DNA of 24,422 bases, taken from NCBI GenBank assembly GCA_900766975.1, contig CAAFXO010000041.1:1-24422 (forward strand), written 5' to 3'. Shown one piece after another: positions 1-7,613 of this stretch (its first letter is position 1; each line of letters begins with the position of its first letter). Under the pieces are notes generated by a model, which did not search any database, had not been told where the DNA came from, and saw only the letters and a list, made by a program, of their open reading frames with translations. The position numbers and the translations under genes are program-made. Source of the DNA: Bacteroidales bacterium. GTDB taxonomy: Bacteria; Bacteroidota; Bacteroidia; Bacteroidales; Muribaculaceae.

Positions 1-33
1 GCAACTTTTAGAAAAGTTGAACAAATACCCTAA
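1..33 (+). other. possible 3' end of a gene running in from the left
   Basis: Frame 1 is open from the window edge and stops at TAA 31-33, just before a strong plus-strand terminator at 37-84, as expected for a gene entering from the left. Frame 2 is also open, to 62-64, but that would run coding sequence through the hairpin. Positions 2-19 form a perfect 8-bp inverted repeat (CAACTTTT/AAAAGTTG). Too little is visible to name a product. Confidence 0.2.
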
Positions 34-36
34 ATG

Positions 37-84
37 CAACATCGGCTCCAACGCTATGAGTTGAAGCCGATGTTGTAATTTTTT
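37..84 (+). terminator. rho-independent terminator
   Basis: An 11-bp perfect stem (CAACATCGGCT at 37-47 with AGCCGATGTTG at 65-75) is extended by a 4-bp inner stem (49-52 with 60-63) and followed by a T run at 79-84. The T run is on the plus strand, so it ends a transcript from the left of the window. The same hairpin may help end the minus-strand gene at 109-513, though that side lacks a clear T run. Confidence 0.8.
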
Positions 85-108
85 GAACCTCCAAAAGGTG
101 TACTTCAG

Positions 109-513
109 TTAATGCTTACTGTGAAGATGGATGTCGCGTGAATACTCATCATATAGCCGCAAGATAAGTGTGGTCAGATCCCCACCCGGCATGAGTGCAT
201 CTTCCAACTTCTTTCGTATTCCCGGCAACTGAAAATCGAGAAAATAACGGTGAGATGCTCGAAGATATGCCAACAAGGTCTTGGCACTTATACGGTCATC
301 ATTACCCTTGGGTGCATAACCATTGATGATATAATTCACCACAGCCAAGAAAGTGTAGCAATCCACATCCTGTTCGCGACATACCTCCTCCACTGTTTTA
401 TCGCCAAAACCAAGTCTGATGCCGAAAGCGTTAAGCCCCTGCAACATACTATAATTGTCGCTGATGATATCGATCATCTTATCATCAGATTCATAGAGTT
501 TCAATCTTTTCAT
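109..513 (-). CDS. hemerythrin-family-like protein, C-terminally short
   Basis: The 134-residue product resembles the N-terminal half of the roughly 230-250-residue hemerythrin-domain proteins of Bacteroidales (ScdA/RIC-like, implicated in iron and nitrosative stress). The recognisable parts are the start 'YESDDKMIDIISDNYSMLQ', the 'GFGDKTVEEVC' stretch and the first bundle helix 'SHRYFLDFQLPGIRKKL'. The protein stops at 'DEYSRDIHLHSKH', where relatives normally continue with the His/Glu-rich helices that complete the di-iron site. The stop is followed within about 25 bases by a terminator hairpin, so no C-terminal half remains nearby. Most metal ligands are therefore absent and the gene may be a remnant or a regulatory half-domain. 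The family call is from memory of the motifs. Confidence 0.6.
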   Translation of the reverse strand: MKRLKLYESDDKMIDIISDNYSMLQGLNAFGIRLGFGDKTVEEVCREQDVDCYTFLAVVNYIINGYAPKGNDDRISAKTLLAYLRASHRYFLDFQLPGIRKKLEDALMPGGDLTTLILRLYDEYSRDIHLHSKH

Positions 514-545
514 CTATTACCGTTTGGGGGTAGTTTAAGAGTGCA

Positions 546-572
546 CAAAAAAATTAGGGAACGTGCTCTAAA
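546..572 (-). repeat. dispersed element copy A (TAGAGCACGTTCC type)
   Basis: On the minus strand this reads TTTAGAGCACGTTCCCTAAT followed by a T run. It matches the element seen at 7445, 22346, 24094, 24224 and 24363. It lies about 45 bases upstream of the start of the hemerythrin-like gene, in the same sense as that gene. Confidence 0.55.
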
Positions 573-749
573 TACCCTTGTCTTAAAATTTGACGTGAAG
601 ATACTACAAATCAATGATATAGGCAATACCTAATAGTAAGTATTGCAACAAAAGTTTTTTACACATCCTTACCCTTAAATGATGATATATCTAATAATAA
701 GTGGGTATAAGGTTATGGTTTGCCACAAAAATATGACGAATTTTGCGTA

Positions 750-780
750 TTGTCGACATCGGGATTTGACCTTAATTTTG
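750..780 (+). promoter_or_regulatory. Bacteroidetes-type promoter for the porin-feoAB operon
   Basis: TTG at 750-752, a 20-base spacer and TAATTTTG at 773-780 match the -33/-7 consensus of Bacteroidetes sigma-ABfr. The start codon follows 26 bases after the -7 box, giving a short leader. Confidence 0.65.
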
Positions 781-806
781 CACTCAAATTAATTTAATGC
801 AAAGTC

Positions 807-1883
807 ATGAATCATCTAAACAAATCTCTCAAACTTTCAACAATAGCAATTATTCTTTCCCTACCTCTCTCACTGCATACTCAAGATATAGTCAAGCCGG
901 GGGAAGAGGTTGAAACAGCCAAGGATAGTGAGTCGCTGCGCCCTTCGTTTAGCGTGGATTTCACCGGCGAAATACAGAGCGATTTCAAGCGTGTCAAGTT
1001 CGCATCGCTACTTGAGCTGGGTGCATGCATCCCCCTCTCTCGCAATGTATCAATCGAACTCTCATCGGTGAGTTTTGCCACCACTCGCGAAGCGCCACTG
1101 ATCGATGACCTGCAATGTTTCTCCAATTTGGATGCCGACAATCTTCCCTTCGCCCTCTCTTTGGCAGGGGTATCATGGAACTTCCATGAATATCACACAC
1201 TCTTCGCCGGTCTTCGTCGTGTCGATGAAGATTATTTCTGCAGCGATGTATTGTCGCTCTTCACCAACAGCAGTTGCGGCGGTTTTCCGACCATTACAGC
1301 CAATTACGACATAGCCTCCTATCCGGTGGCTGCACTCGGTATTCACTATATGTATGATCGCGAGAACTATACGATACAAGCGTCGGTATATAACGGACGT
1401 GGCTATAATAAGTTCACCGGCCGAGAAAACATGTTCCGTTTCTGCCCCGATGGAGATGGCATCTTCGCTCTCCTCCAGGGTGAATACCGATATAATAGCA
1501 GTAGTTATTTCTTGGGAGGAAGCCTTCATTATGGCAACCTCTATGGCACAGCCTCACGCCGAGTGCGCCCTGTCGTGTGGGCATACGCCGAGCAGGCAGT
1601 CACCGATGCTCTCTCCTTGGTGGCAGCATATTCCCATGCCTTCAGCAGTGACAATGCTTGCCGAAATTTCTGCGGCATCGGTGGCAAGTATGCCTTCAAG
1701 AGGGTAGACCTCGGTCTCTTCTCCGACTATACTCGTATAGAGGGTGTTGACGAATGGGCCACCGAAGTGACTTGCAATATACAGTGTAATAAACATATAT
1801 CCGTACAACCTGCCATCCATGTCATCACCACGGGCGGTAAAACTAACTGTATCGGCATGATGCGCATGGCTTTCAGTCTCTGA
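807..1883 (+). CDS. outer-membrane porin, OprB-like (carbohydrate-selective porin type)
   Basis: The 358-residue product begins with a hydrophobic signal peptide (about residues 1-25), followed by a short acidic stretch and then alternating beta-strand sequence to the end, closing in 'MMRMAFSL' with a final hydrophobic strand typical of beta-barrels. The segment around residues 150-200 ('TNSSCGGFPTITANYDIASYP', then 'VYNGRGYN') matches Bacteroidales proteins annotated as carbohydrate (OprB-family) porins. The gene lies 24 bases before feoAB on the same strand and under the same promoter, so it probably supplies outer-membrane passage for a substrate used with iron import. The true substrate cannot be read from the sequence. 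The membrane location is well supported, the exact family less so. Confidence 0.7.
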   Translation: MNHLNKSLKLSTIAIILSLPLSLHTQDIVKPGEEVETAKDSESLRPSFSVDFTGEIQSDFKRVKFASLLELGACIPLSRNVSIELSSVSFATTREAPLIDDLQCFSNLDADNLPFALSLAGVSWNFHEYHTLFAGLRRVDEDYFCSDVLSLFTNSSCGGFPTITANYDIASYPVAALGIHYMYDRENYTIQASVYNGRGYNKFTGRENMFRFCPDGDGIFALLQGEYRYNSSSYFLGGSLHYGNLYGTASRRVRPVVWAYAEQAVTDALSLVAAYSHAFSSDNACRNFCGIGGKYAFKRVDLGLFSDYTRIEGVDEWATEVTCNIQCNKHISVQPAIHVITTGGKTNCIGMMRMAFSL

Positions 1884-1907
1884 TGTATGGGTAATAATAA
1901 TTAGGTA

Positions 1908-4121
1908 ATGTGTATGAAACTTTCAGATCTTAAGAATGGCAACAAGGCTTATATCGCCGATATAGATGCCTCTCCGCTACGCGAAACAAGGATGAAAGAC
2001 CTTGGTTTCCTGAAGGGTGAACCGGTAGAACGTCTTTATGCCTCACCACTCGGCACACCGATAGTATATCGCATCATGGGGCAGCAGGTGTCATTGCGTC
2101 GAAGCGAAGCGGAGTGTATAGGTGTGACTCTCGAGAAGAGTGACTCGACTTGCAAGCAGAGTGTAGAGGAGACCGATACACCTCTACATCCCGACTATAA
2201 ACTTGCCGAAGCATGCGATTGCGACACACAGTGCCGCAGTTGTGTCAATGCCACTTGCCCCTTGTGCAATAACAAGGGGAAGGGTAAAAGCCGCGATAAT
2301 GAGATTACCATCGCCTTGGTGGGCAATCCCAACTGTGGCAAAACGGCATTCTTCAACTCCATCTCCGGAGGCCATGAACGCACGGGCAATTATGCCGGTG
2401 TCACCGTGTCGAGTGCCGTAGGTCATCTCACCATCGATGAAAAGAATGTGAAACTTGTCGACCTTCCGGGCACATATTCCCTTCATTCGCTAAGCCCCGA
2501 CGAGGCGTTCGTGATGCATGAACTCGCCAAAGGAAAGGTGGATGTCTTCGTCAATGTGATCGATGTCGGCAATCTCGATCGTAACTTACTTCTCACCCTC
2601 CAGCTCCTGCAGATCCGCAAACCGATGGTGTGCGTACTCAATATGTATGATGAGTTCACAGCCAATGGAGGTACACTCGACGTGGATCAGTTGCAACGGC
2701 GTCTCGGTGTGCCATGCGTCAAGACCGTAGCTCGCACCGGAGAGGGTGTCAAAGATGCTATCCGTCGAGGCTTGGAGGTGGCACAATCTTCCGACGAATC
2801 AATCCTCACACATAGAATCACTGTAGATGCCGGCGTCGATGCTCGCCATGATAAGGTTAATGAGATTCTCGACGGCATCTATACCCGCAAGTCGGAGGGG
2901 GAACATAAACGTACTCGCCTTATCGACCGATTTACATCTCATGGGCCACTGGCTTATATCATCTTTGCCTTGGTGATGGTGTGTGTCTTCTACCTCACCT
3001 TCGAACTGGGTAATTATCCCATGGAATGGATCGAGTCGGGGATGAGTTGGCTCGGCGATTTTGTAGGATCAGTGCTGCCTGACGGCATCTTCCATGATAT
3101 GATAGTCGATGGAATCATCGGGGGTGTCGGCAGTGTTATCGTCTTCCTGCCCAACATTCTGATACTCTATCTCTGCATCTCACTGCTCGAAGATTCGGGA
3201 TATTTGGCACGTGCAGCCATGCTTGCCGACCCTCTCTTCGAACGAATCGGTCTACATGGCAAGTCGTTTATCCCTATGCTGATGGGATTCGGTTGTAACG
3301 TGCCGGCAGTGATGGCGACACGCACCATCACCAATCGTAAGACACGCCTTATCACCATGCTCTCCGTACCCTTCATGTCATGCTCGGCGCGCCTTCCGAT
3401 ATATATCGTATTCTGCGGCGCATTCTTTCCCGATCATGCCGCTTTGGTTATGACACTCCTCTATTTCGGCGGTATTCTACTCTCCCTAATCTTCGCGTGG
3501 GTGCTCAATCTCTTCTATCACAAGAACTCGAGCGATAACTTCGTGATGGAGATACCTCCCTATCGTGCGCCTTTGGCTATGTCGGTGGTGCGCAATACCT
3601 GGGATAAGGGTCTGCAATATCTCAAGAAGATGGGAGGTGTGATCTTGGTGGCAAGTGTCGTGATATGGATGTTGGGGTATTTCCCACGAGGCGGCGAAGG
3701 ACTCACCACAGCCCAACAACAGGAACAGTCATATCTCGGCAAGATCGGCCACGCCATCGAACCGGTGTTCTCACCGATGGATTTCGACTGGCGTATGGAT
3801 GTAGGCATCCTTGCAGGCGTTGGCGCCAAGGAGTTGATGGTCAGCACTATGGGTATTCTCTATGAATGTCCCGAAGAGGATGCCGAAGTTGAGTCGGCAG
3901 ATGATGCTCGCGGCACACGCCTTTCAGCGGTCTTGTCGGAGTCTTACTCTCCCGCCTCGGCGTTGGCTTACATGGTCTTTGCATTGCTCTATTTCCCATG
4001 CTTTGCCACTATCGTGGCGATAGGGGCGGAGAGTGGCAGACGACGCATGGCCATCTATACAGCAATTTACACTACCATCATTGCCTACCTCTTCTCTTGG
4101 CTGGTATATATTATAGCTTAA
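1908..4121 (+). CDS. feoB: FeoA-FeoB fusion, ferrous iron transporter
   Basis: A 737-residue inner-membrane Fe2+ importer. Residues 3-75 are a FeoA SH3-like domain ('MKLSDLKNG', 'RMKDLGFLKGE'). Residues 103-120 form a Cys-rich linker with six cysteines. The FeoB G domain follows: G1 GNPNCGKT at 139-146, switch region 'YAGVTVSS', G3 DLPG at 185-188 and G4 NMYD at 245-248. From about 345 on come the membrane gates, with 'EDSGYLARAA' (428-437), 'GFGCNVPAVMATR' (460-472) and 'PFMSCSARLP' (488-497). Length and order match FeoA-FeoB fusions in Bacteroidales. Translation may start at 1908 or at the second ATG (1914), which gives the usual MKLSDL. The gene follows the porin by 24 bases and overlaps the convergent ThiF-like gene by 11 bases. 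No clear Fur box was recognised. Confidence 0.95.
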   Translation: MCMKLSDLKNGNKAYIADIDASPLRETRMKDLGFLKGEPVERLYASPLGTPIVYRIMGQQVSLRRSEAECIGVTLEKSDSTCKQSVEETDTPLHPDYKLAEACDCDTQCRSCVNATCPLCNNKGKGKSRDNEITIALVGNPNCGKTAFFNSISGGHERTGNYAGVTVSSAVGHLTIDEKNVKLVDLPGTYSLHSLSPDEAFVMHELAKGKVDVFVNVIDVGNLDRNLLLTLQLLQIRKPMVCVLNMYDEFTANGGTLDVDQLQRRLGVPCVKTVARTGEGVKDAIRRGLEVAQSSDESILTHRITVDAGVDARHDKVNEILDGIYTRKSEGEHKRTRLIDRFTSHGPLAYIIFALVMVCVFYLTFELGNYPMEWIESGMSWLGDFVGSVLPDGIFHDMIVDGIIGGVGSVIVFLPNILILYLCISLLEDSGYLARAAMLADPLFERIGLHGKSFIPMLMGFGCNVPAVMATRTITNRKTRLITMLSVPFMSCSARLPIYIVFCGAFFPDHAALVMTLLYFGGILLSLIFAWVLNLFYHKNSSDNFVMEIPPYRAPLAMSVVRNTWDKGLQYLKKMGGVILVASVVIWMLGYFPRGGEGLTTAQQQEQSYLGKIGHAIEPVFSPMDFDWRMDVGILAGVGAKELMVSTMGILYECPEEDAEVESADDARGTRLSAVLSESYSPASALAYMVFALLYFPCFATIVAIGAESGRRRMAIYTAIYTTIIAYLFSWLVYIIA

Positions 4122-4821
4122 GGATTTGAGTCTTAAGAGTTTTTAGGTCAAACATAAAGAGTCGGTCGTAAAGCATTTCGCCGATGCCGGTGAAATATTT
4201 GATGGCTTCAGCCACCTGGATCGATGCAACCATTGCCGGAGCGGCACCCAGCACACCGGCAGGTTTACATTCCGGTCGTTCGGCACACTGACGGATATCA
4301 CCAAAGATGTCGGTATATCCGAGGTGTCCGGGCGACCATGACATAACCTGTCCCGCCATCTCGCGGATACCACCGATGCAGTAAGGTATGCTCATCTTCT
4401 GACACGATATGGAGGTCATATACTTGGTGGTAGGATTGTCACTGCCATCTATCACGAAGTCGAAATCTCCGAAGATCTCAGCGGCACTATCTTCGTCGAT
4501 GCGGAGGGGGAATTTCGCCACCTTGACATTGGGATTGTTGGCTGTCATTCGCTTGGCGAGTATATCGCATTTCATCTTGCCGAGTGACTCCATGTCGAAG
4601 AAGATCTGTCGGTGGAGATTGGAGATATCGACAGTGTCGAAATCGGCAATGCCTACATATCCCACACCGGAGGCTGCCAGTTGCATGGAGCACATCGACC
4701 CCAATGCACCGCTACCCACCACCAGCACACGCGCTTGCTTCAGGCGTTTCATAGCCGTGTCATCCATTCCATGGATCATCATCATCCGATCAAATCGGCG
4801 CGATTCGTTCTGTTCATTCAT
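4111..4821 (-). CDS. HesA/MoeB/ThiF-family adenylyltransferase (E1-like)
   Basis: The 236-residue product is a ThiF-fold enzyme of the kind that adenylates the C-terminal glycine of a sulfur-carrier protein such as ThiS or MoaD. Visible are the nucleotide-binding GSGALG at 36-41, 'SNLHRQ' at 67-72, 'DGSDNPTTKY' from 125 and 'GVLGAAPAMVASIQVAEAIK' near the end. Cys185, in the context ECKPAGVLG, sits where MoeB/ThiF carry their conserved Cys. Both zinc-binding CxxC pairs of canonical MoeB are missing: the first is replaced by GYTDIF and the C-terminus ends at 'TQILKL'. No thi or moa genes are adjacent, so the carrier partner is unknown. The 3' end overlaps feoB by 11 bases tail to tail. Confidence 0.85.
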   Translation of the reverse strand: MNEQNESRRFDRMMMIHGMDDTAMKRLKQARVLVVGSGALGSMCSMQLAASGVGYVGIADFDTVDISNLHRQIFFDMESLGKMKCDILAKRMTANNPNVKVAKFPLRIDEDSAAEIFGDFDFVIDGSDNPTTKYMTSISCQKMSIPYCIGGIREMAGQVMSWSPGHLGYTDIFGDIRQCAERPECKPAGVLGAAPAMVASIQVAEAIKYFTGIGEMLYDRLFMFDLKTLKTQILKL

Positions 4822-4850
4822 ATCGTTCGTTGATAATTTCTTATAGTTAG

Positions 4851-4858
4851 CAAATTTA
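4851..4858 (-). promoter_or_regulatory. -7 box for the ThiF-like gene
   Basis: Minus-strand TAAATTTG lies about 30 bases upstream of the start codon at 4821. No convincing TTTG -33 element is spaced correctly upstream. Confidence 0.4.
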
Positions 4859-4921
4859 CAAAATTTCGAGCGATATGTATTATTATTTGATCAAAAGTTT
4901 TCGCCATTACTATAATTGACT

Positions 4922-4955
4922 CAAAAATAGAGGGACTCAACACGGATTGAGTCCC
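4922..4955 (-). terminator. terminator after glutamine synthetase
   Basis: A 9-bp stem (GGGACTCAA 4932-4940 with TTGAGTCCC 4947-4955) is followed on the minus strand by TCTATTTTTG. It lies 56 bases beyond the glutamine synthetase stop codon. Confidence 0.7.
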
Positions 4956-5010
4956 ACTCGTTCAAAAAACCTTGAGAATTATGTAGTATTAACCAAAATG
5001 TCAACGGGGA

Positions 5011-6510
5011 TTAACCGCAGTGCCAGAACTTATTGACGAGGTTGAGCATTTCCTGGCGATTGCCGGAGATTTCGGCGCGGAGAGTCTTGTCGTTGTAAGA
5101 GTTGAGTTTCTTGATGATGCCGTCGATCATCTCTGGAGCGAAGATGCCATGCTCTTCGAAGACGCTGCGAGCATTGCCGAGAGCGATAGCCGATTCGTAG
5201 CAGCTTGTCGGGAGAGAGCGGAGCGATTCGAGTTTTGCGCGGTTGGCATCATTGTGGATGTTTACGCTGACATAGAGTTCTTCAGCGTGAGCCAAAGCGT
5301 TGGGATTCTCGAAGCCCTTGCGAGCTGCGGTGACCATACCTGCGAGGAGTTGATAGACATCGGCAGAACCATCGGCGCTACGCAATTCCACTGTCTGTTT
5401 CTCGGGGCGCACTGCTGAGGGAGACTCAAGCGGATTGGCTTGTGAGCACATATCGTTGTCGCCGGTCCAACCGAGAGGCACTCTGACGAGCACAGATCTA
5501 TTGCGATCGCCCCAGCATATAGAAGTCGGAGCCTCCTGATGAGGCACGAGACGGAAGTAGCTGGTAGGCACTTTGTTGCCCAATGCGGTGATGGCATCGG
5601 CATAGTCGAGGATACCGACGATAGCCTTCTTGGCGTTGTCGCTGAGACGACCATTCTCGGTCATCATGTTCTTGCCATCTTTCATGAGCTTGAAGTGGAT
5701 GTGGAGGCCGCTACCTGCCTTGCCTTCAGTGATCTTCGGTGCGAAGGTCACGTCATAATTATTCTTCATGGCGAGTGTGCGGATGATCCACTTGGCGAGC
5801 ATCAACGAGTCGGCAGCCTCCAAGGCGTCGACCGGGAGGAACTCGATCTCGTTCTGCTCGAAGATTTTATTGTTGAGGGTGAAGTTGCCCACTTCATTGT
5901 GGCCATATTTGATCTGACCGCCGGTCTGAGCAATCTTGAGCATGCACTCGGCGCGGAAGTCGTTGAACTTGGCGAATGGTGCCGACTCATGATATCCCTT
6001 CTGGTCTGTTGCACCGAAGAGACCAAGATCATCGCTGATGACATAATATTCCAACTCGCCCATGGCATAGAACTCCATGCCGGTCTCCTGCTTGAACTGC
6101 TCGAGAGCACGCACGAGAGTTTGCTGGGGTGATGTGGGGAGTGGACGACCCTCGTTGTTGAAGAAAGAACACAACATCGAGAGGGTAGGGATCTCTGCAA
6201 ATGGATCAAGGAAAGCTGTCGAGAAGCGTGGGATCACATACAGGTCACTGTTCCCTGCTTCGATAAAGGGGAAAAGGCTGGAGCCGTCTACACGCTCTCC
6301 GTATGTAAGGATAGAGTCCAAGTATTCCTCATTGGTGATGACGAAGTTCAGCGTCTTGAGACGATTGTCATCAGCAGGATACATAAAGTTGATCATCTTG
6401 ATGTCATTGCCTTTGACATAACGGATGATATCTTCTTTCTTGAACTCACGTGCCGGCTTTCCGAGGTATTGCACCACATGATTGGGTGACAATGAAATAT
6501 TGGCATTCAT
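5011..6510 (-). CDS. glnA: glutamine synthetase, type I-like
   Basis: The 499-residue product has a beta-grasp region followed by the catalytic barrel of glutamine synthetase, which makes glutamine from glutamate, ammonia and ATP in the cytoplasm. Metal- and substrate-binding motifs are intact: GELEYY with E142 and E144; GHNEVGNF with E206; GSGLHIH at 266-272; SYFRLVPHQEAP from 317; NRS at 337-339; and VELRSADG with E375. Length is that of the roughly 500-residue Bacteroidales enzymes and much shorter than GSIII (about 730). No adenylylation-site Tyr motif was recognised. The gene is monocistronic, with its own promoter and terminator, and is divergent from a Nudix-type regulator. The family call is firm; being the main assimilatory enzyme is inferred. 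Confidence 0.92.
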   Translation of the reverse strand: MNANISLSPNHVVQYLGKPAREFKKEDIIRYVKGNDIKMINFMYPADDNRLKTLNFVITNEEYLDSILTYGERVDGSSLFPFIEAGNSDLYVIPRFSTAFLDPFAEIPTLSMLCSFFNNEGRPLPTSPQQTLVRALEQFKQETGMEFYAMGELEYYVISDDLGLFGATDQKGYHESAPFAKFNDFRAECMLKIAQTGGQIKYGHNEVGNFTLNNKIFEQNEIEFLPVDALEAADSLMLAKWIIRTLAMKNNYDVTFAPKITEGKAGSGLHIHFKLMKDGKNMMTENGRLSDNAKKAIVGILDYADAITALGNKVPTSYFRLVPHQEAPTSICWGDRNRSVLVRVPLGWTGDNDMCSQANPLESPSAVRPEKQTVELRSADGSADVYQLLAGMVTAARKGFENPNALAHAEELYVSVNIHNDANRAKLESLRSLPTSCYESAIALGNARSVFEEHGIFAPEMIDGIIKKLNSYNDKTLRAEISGNRQEMLNLVNKFWHCG

Positions 6511-6585
6511 GTTTTTAAATGGTATATTTTAGTTGATTTTAAGGTATTAAAATTACGTGCCGATCTCCATCCGCACTTCTGCGAG

Positions 6586-6616
6586 CAAATATAGCAGAAT
6601 AAATTGACATAGCAAA
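6586..6616 (-). promoter_or_regulatory. promoter of glutamine synthetase gene
   Basis: On the minus strand TTTG (6616-6613), a 19-base spacer and TATATTTG (6593-6586) fit the Bacteroidetes -33/-7 consensus. The leader to the ATG is about 70 bases and AT-rich. Confidence 0.65.
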
Positions 6617-6671
6617 ATTATTTTATTCAAATATAAAACCTTTCAGAACGCGTAATATTTACACAATTTAT

Positions 6672-6702
6672 TTTGCCGTTTGAAAATTTCGTTATAATTT
6701 TG
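6672..6702 (+). promoter_or_regulatory. promoter of the Nudix regulator gene
   Basis: TTTG at 6672-6675, a 19-base spacer and TAATTTTG at 6695-6702 match the Bacteroidetes consensus exactly. The ATG is 33 bases downstream. Confidence 0.7.
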
Positions 6703-6734
6703 CGTTATCAGAAGAAATAAGAAAGGATCTTATT

Positions 6735-7448
6735 ATGAGTGACATGACAACAGATAATAGTGATTTACTATATCACTATAAATATCCCCATCCGAGTGTG
6801 ACCACCGATTGCGTAATCTTCGGATTTGATGGCACGAAGTTAAAAGTGCTTTTGGTGGAACGAGGCATCGAGCCGTTTAAGGGACGATGGGCACTACCGG
6901 GAGGATTCTTGAGGATGGATGAGAGTGCCGAGGTGGGAGCCATCCGTGAATTACAGGAGGAGACCGGATTGAAGGGTGCATATATTAGGCAGTTCCATAC
7001 CTTTACAGCGCCGGAACGCGATCCTCGCGAACGAGTAATCACCATAGCCTATTATGCTTTGGTAAGGATGCAGGAGGTGAAGGGTGGTGATGATGCAGCG
7101 GATGCACGTTGGTTTGCATTGGATGATGTGCCTCAGTTGGCATTCGACCATGATCAGATACTTCGCAGGGCGGAGCAGGCATTGCGTCAGCAGATACACT
7201 TCGAGCCGGTAGGCTTTGAATTGCTTCCTGAAAAATTTACCATCAAGGAATTGCAGAATCTATATGAGGCAATCTTGGATGTACGCTTTGACCGCCGCAA
7301 TTTCTACAAGAAGATGAAGCATTTCGAGATGCTTGAGCAGTTGGAAGAGACGGTCAATCCCTCCAAGAAAAAAGAGGCATTCCTCTTTCGCTTCAACAAA
7401 TCAAAATACGACGAACTTAAGCAAAAAGGCTTCCGCTTAGAGTTCTAA
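6735..7448 (+). CDS. Nudix-domain protein with C-terminal winged helix, NrtR/AraR-like regulator
   Basis: The 237-residue product has an N-terminal Nudix domain with a complete Nudix box (G-x5-E-x7-REL-QEETGL, about residues 56-79), so hydrolase chemistry is possible. A C-terminal region of about 80 residues ('FTIKELQNLYEAILDVRFDRRNFYKKM') is characteristic of the winged-helix DNA-binding domain of NrtR-type regulators. Relatives in Bacteroidetes act as transcription factors, for example the arabinose regulator AraR, and sense a nucleotide-sugar or sugar ligand. No sugar or NAD genes flank it, so its target is unknown. It diverges from the glutamine synthetase gene. Its TAA stop (7446-7448) is part of a copy of the dispersed element described below, and a strong terminator follows at 7516. 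Confidence 0.85.
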   Translation: MSDMTTDNSDLLYHYKYPHPSVTTDCVIFGFDGTKLKVLLVERGIEPFKGRWALPGGFLRMDESAEVGAIRELQEETGLKGAYIRQFHTFTAPERDPRERVITIAYYALVRMQEVKGGDDAADARWFALDDVPQLAFDHDQILRRAEQALRQQIHFEPVGFELLPEKFTIKELQNLYEAILDVRFDRRNFYKKMKHFEMLEQLEETVNPSKKKEAFLFRFNKSKYDELKQKGFRLEF

Positions 7449-7468
7449 GAGCGCGTTCCTTAAATTTG
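7445..7468 (+). repeat. dispersed element copy B, overlapping a stop codon
   Basis: Sequence CTAAGAGCGCGTTCCTTAAA, continuing TTTG, matches the 5' part of the copies at 24224 and 24363. The TAA of the Nudix gene supplies its first bases. Confidence 0.6.
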
Positions 7469-7515
7469 AAATGGGTAATTTCCTGATTTCCCGCAAATTT
7501 GACGCTTATAAAACT

Positions 7516-7561
7516 GGGAGATAGTCTTCCTCTTTGTTGAGGGGACTATCTCCCTTTTTTT
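7516..7561 (+). terminator. strong terminator after the Nudix regulator
   Basis: An 11-bp perfect stem GGGAGATAGTC (7516-7526) with GACTATCTCCC (7544-7554) has an inner CCTC/GAGG extension and a run of seven T at 7555-7561. It probably also slows transcripts from the convergent mlaD operon. Confidence 0.9.
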
Positions 7562-7613
7562 ATTGGGATTGGGTTCTTTTGAGCCTTTTTATTTTTGTGT
7601 TCTTTTCCTTGAT

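Larger units (their letters stand above)
514..806. other. 293-bp divergent intergenic region
   Basis: The region separates the minus-strand hemerythrin-like gene from the plus-strand porin. Besides element copy A and the porin promoter it holds a perfect 7-bp inverted repeat GCAATAC/GTATTGC at 623-629 and 640-646, with a T run at 655-660. It also holds an imperfect pair CCTTACCC (667-674) and GGGTATAAGG (701-711). Either could be an operator or a hairpin. No open reading frame here looks coding. Confidence 0.4.

Noticed and set aside
250..633. 127-codon plus-strand frame over the hemerythrin-like gene
   Set aside because: Antisense shadow of the better supported minus-strand gene and running into AT-rich intergenic DNA.
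514..806. Fur box upstream of the porin-feoAB operon
   Set aside because: AT-rich stretches near 678-702 only loosely resemble a Fur site; no convincing 19-bp inverted match was found.
5539..6132. 197-codon open frame antisense to glutamine synthetase
   Set aside because: It is a shadow of a conserved gene in another frame, with no promoter or family resemblance.
6646..6657. AGAACGCGTAAT as another element copy
   Set aside because: Only GAACGCG is shared; the rest of the core is absent, so chance is more likely.
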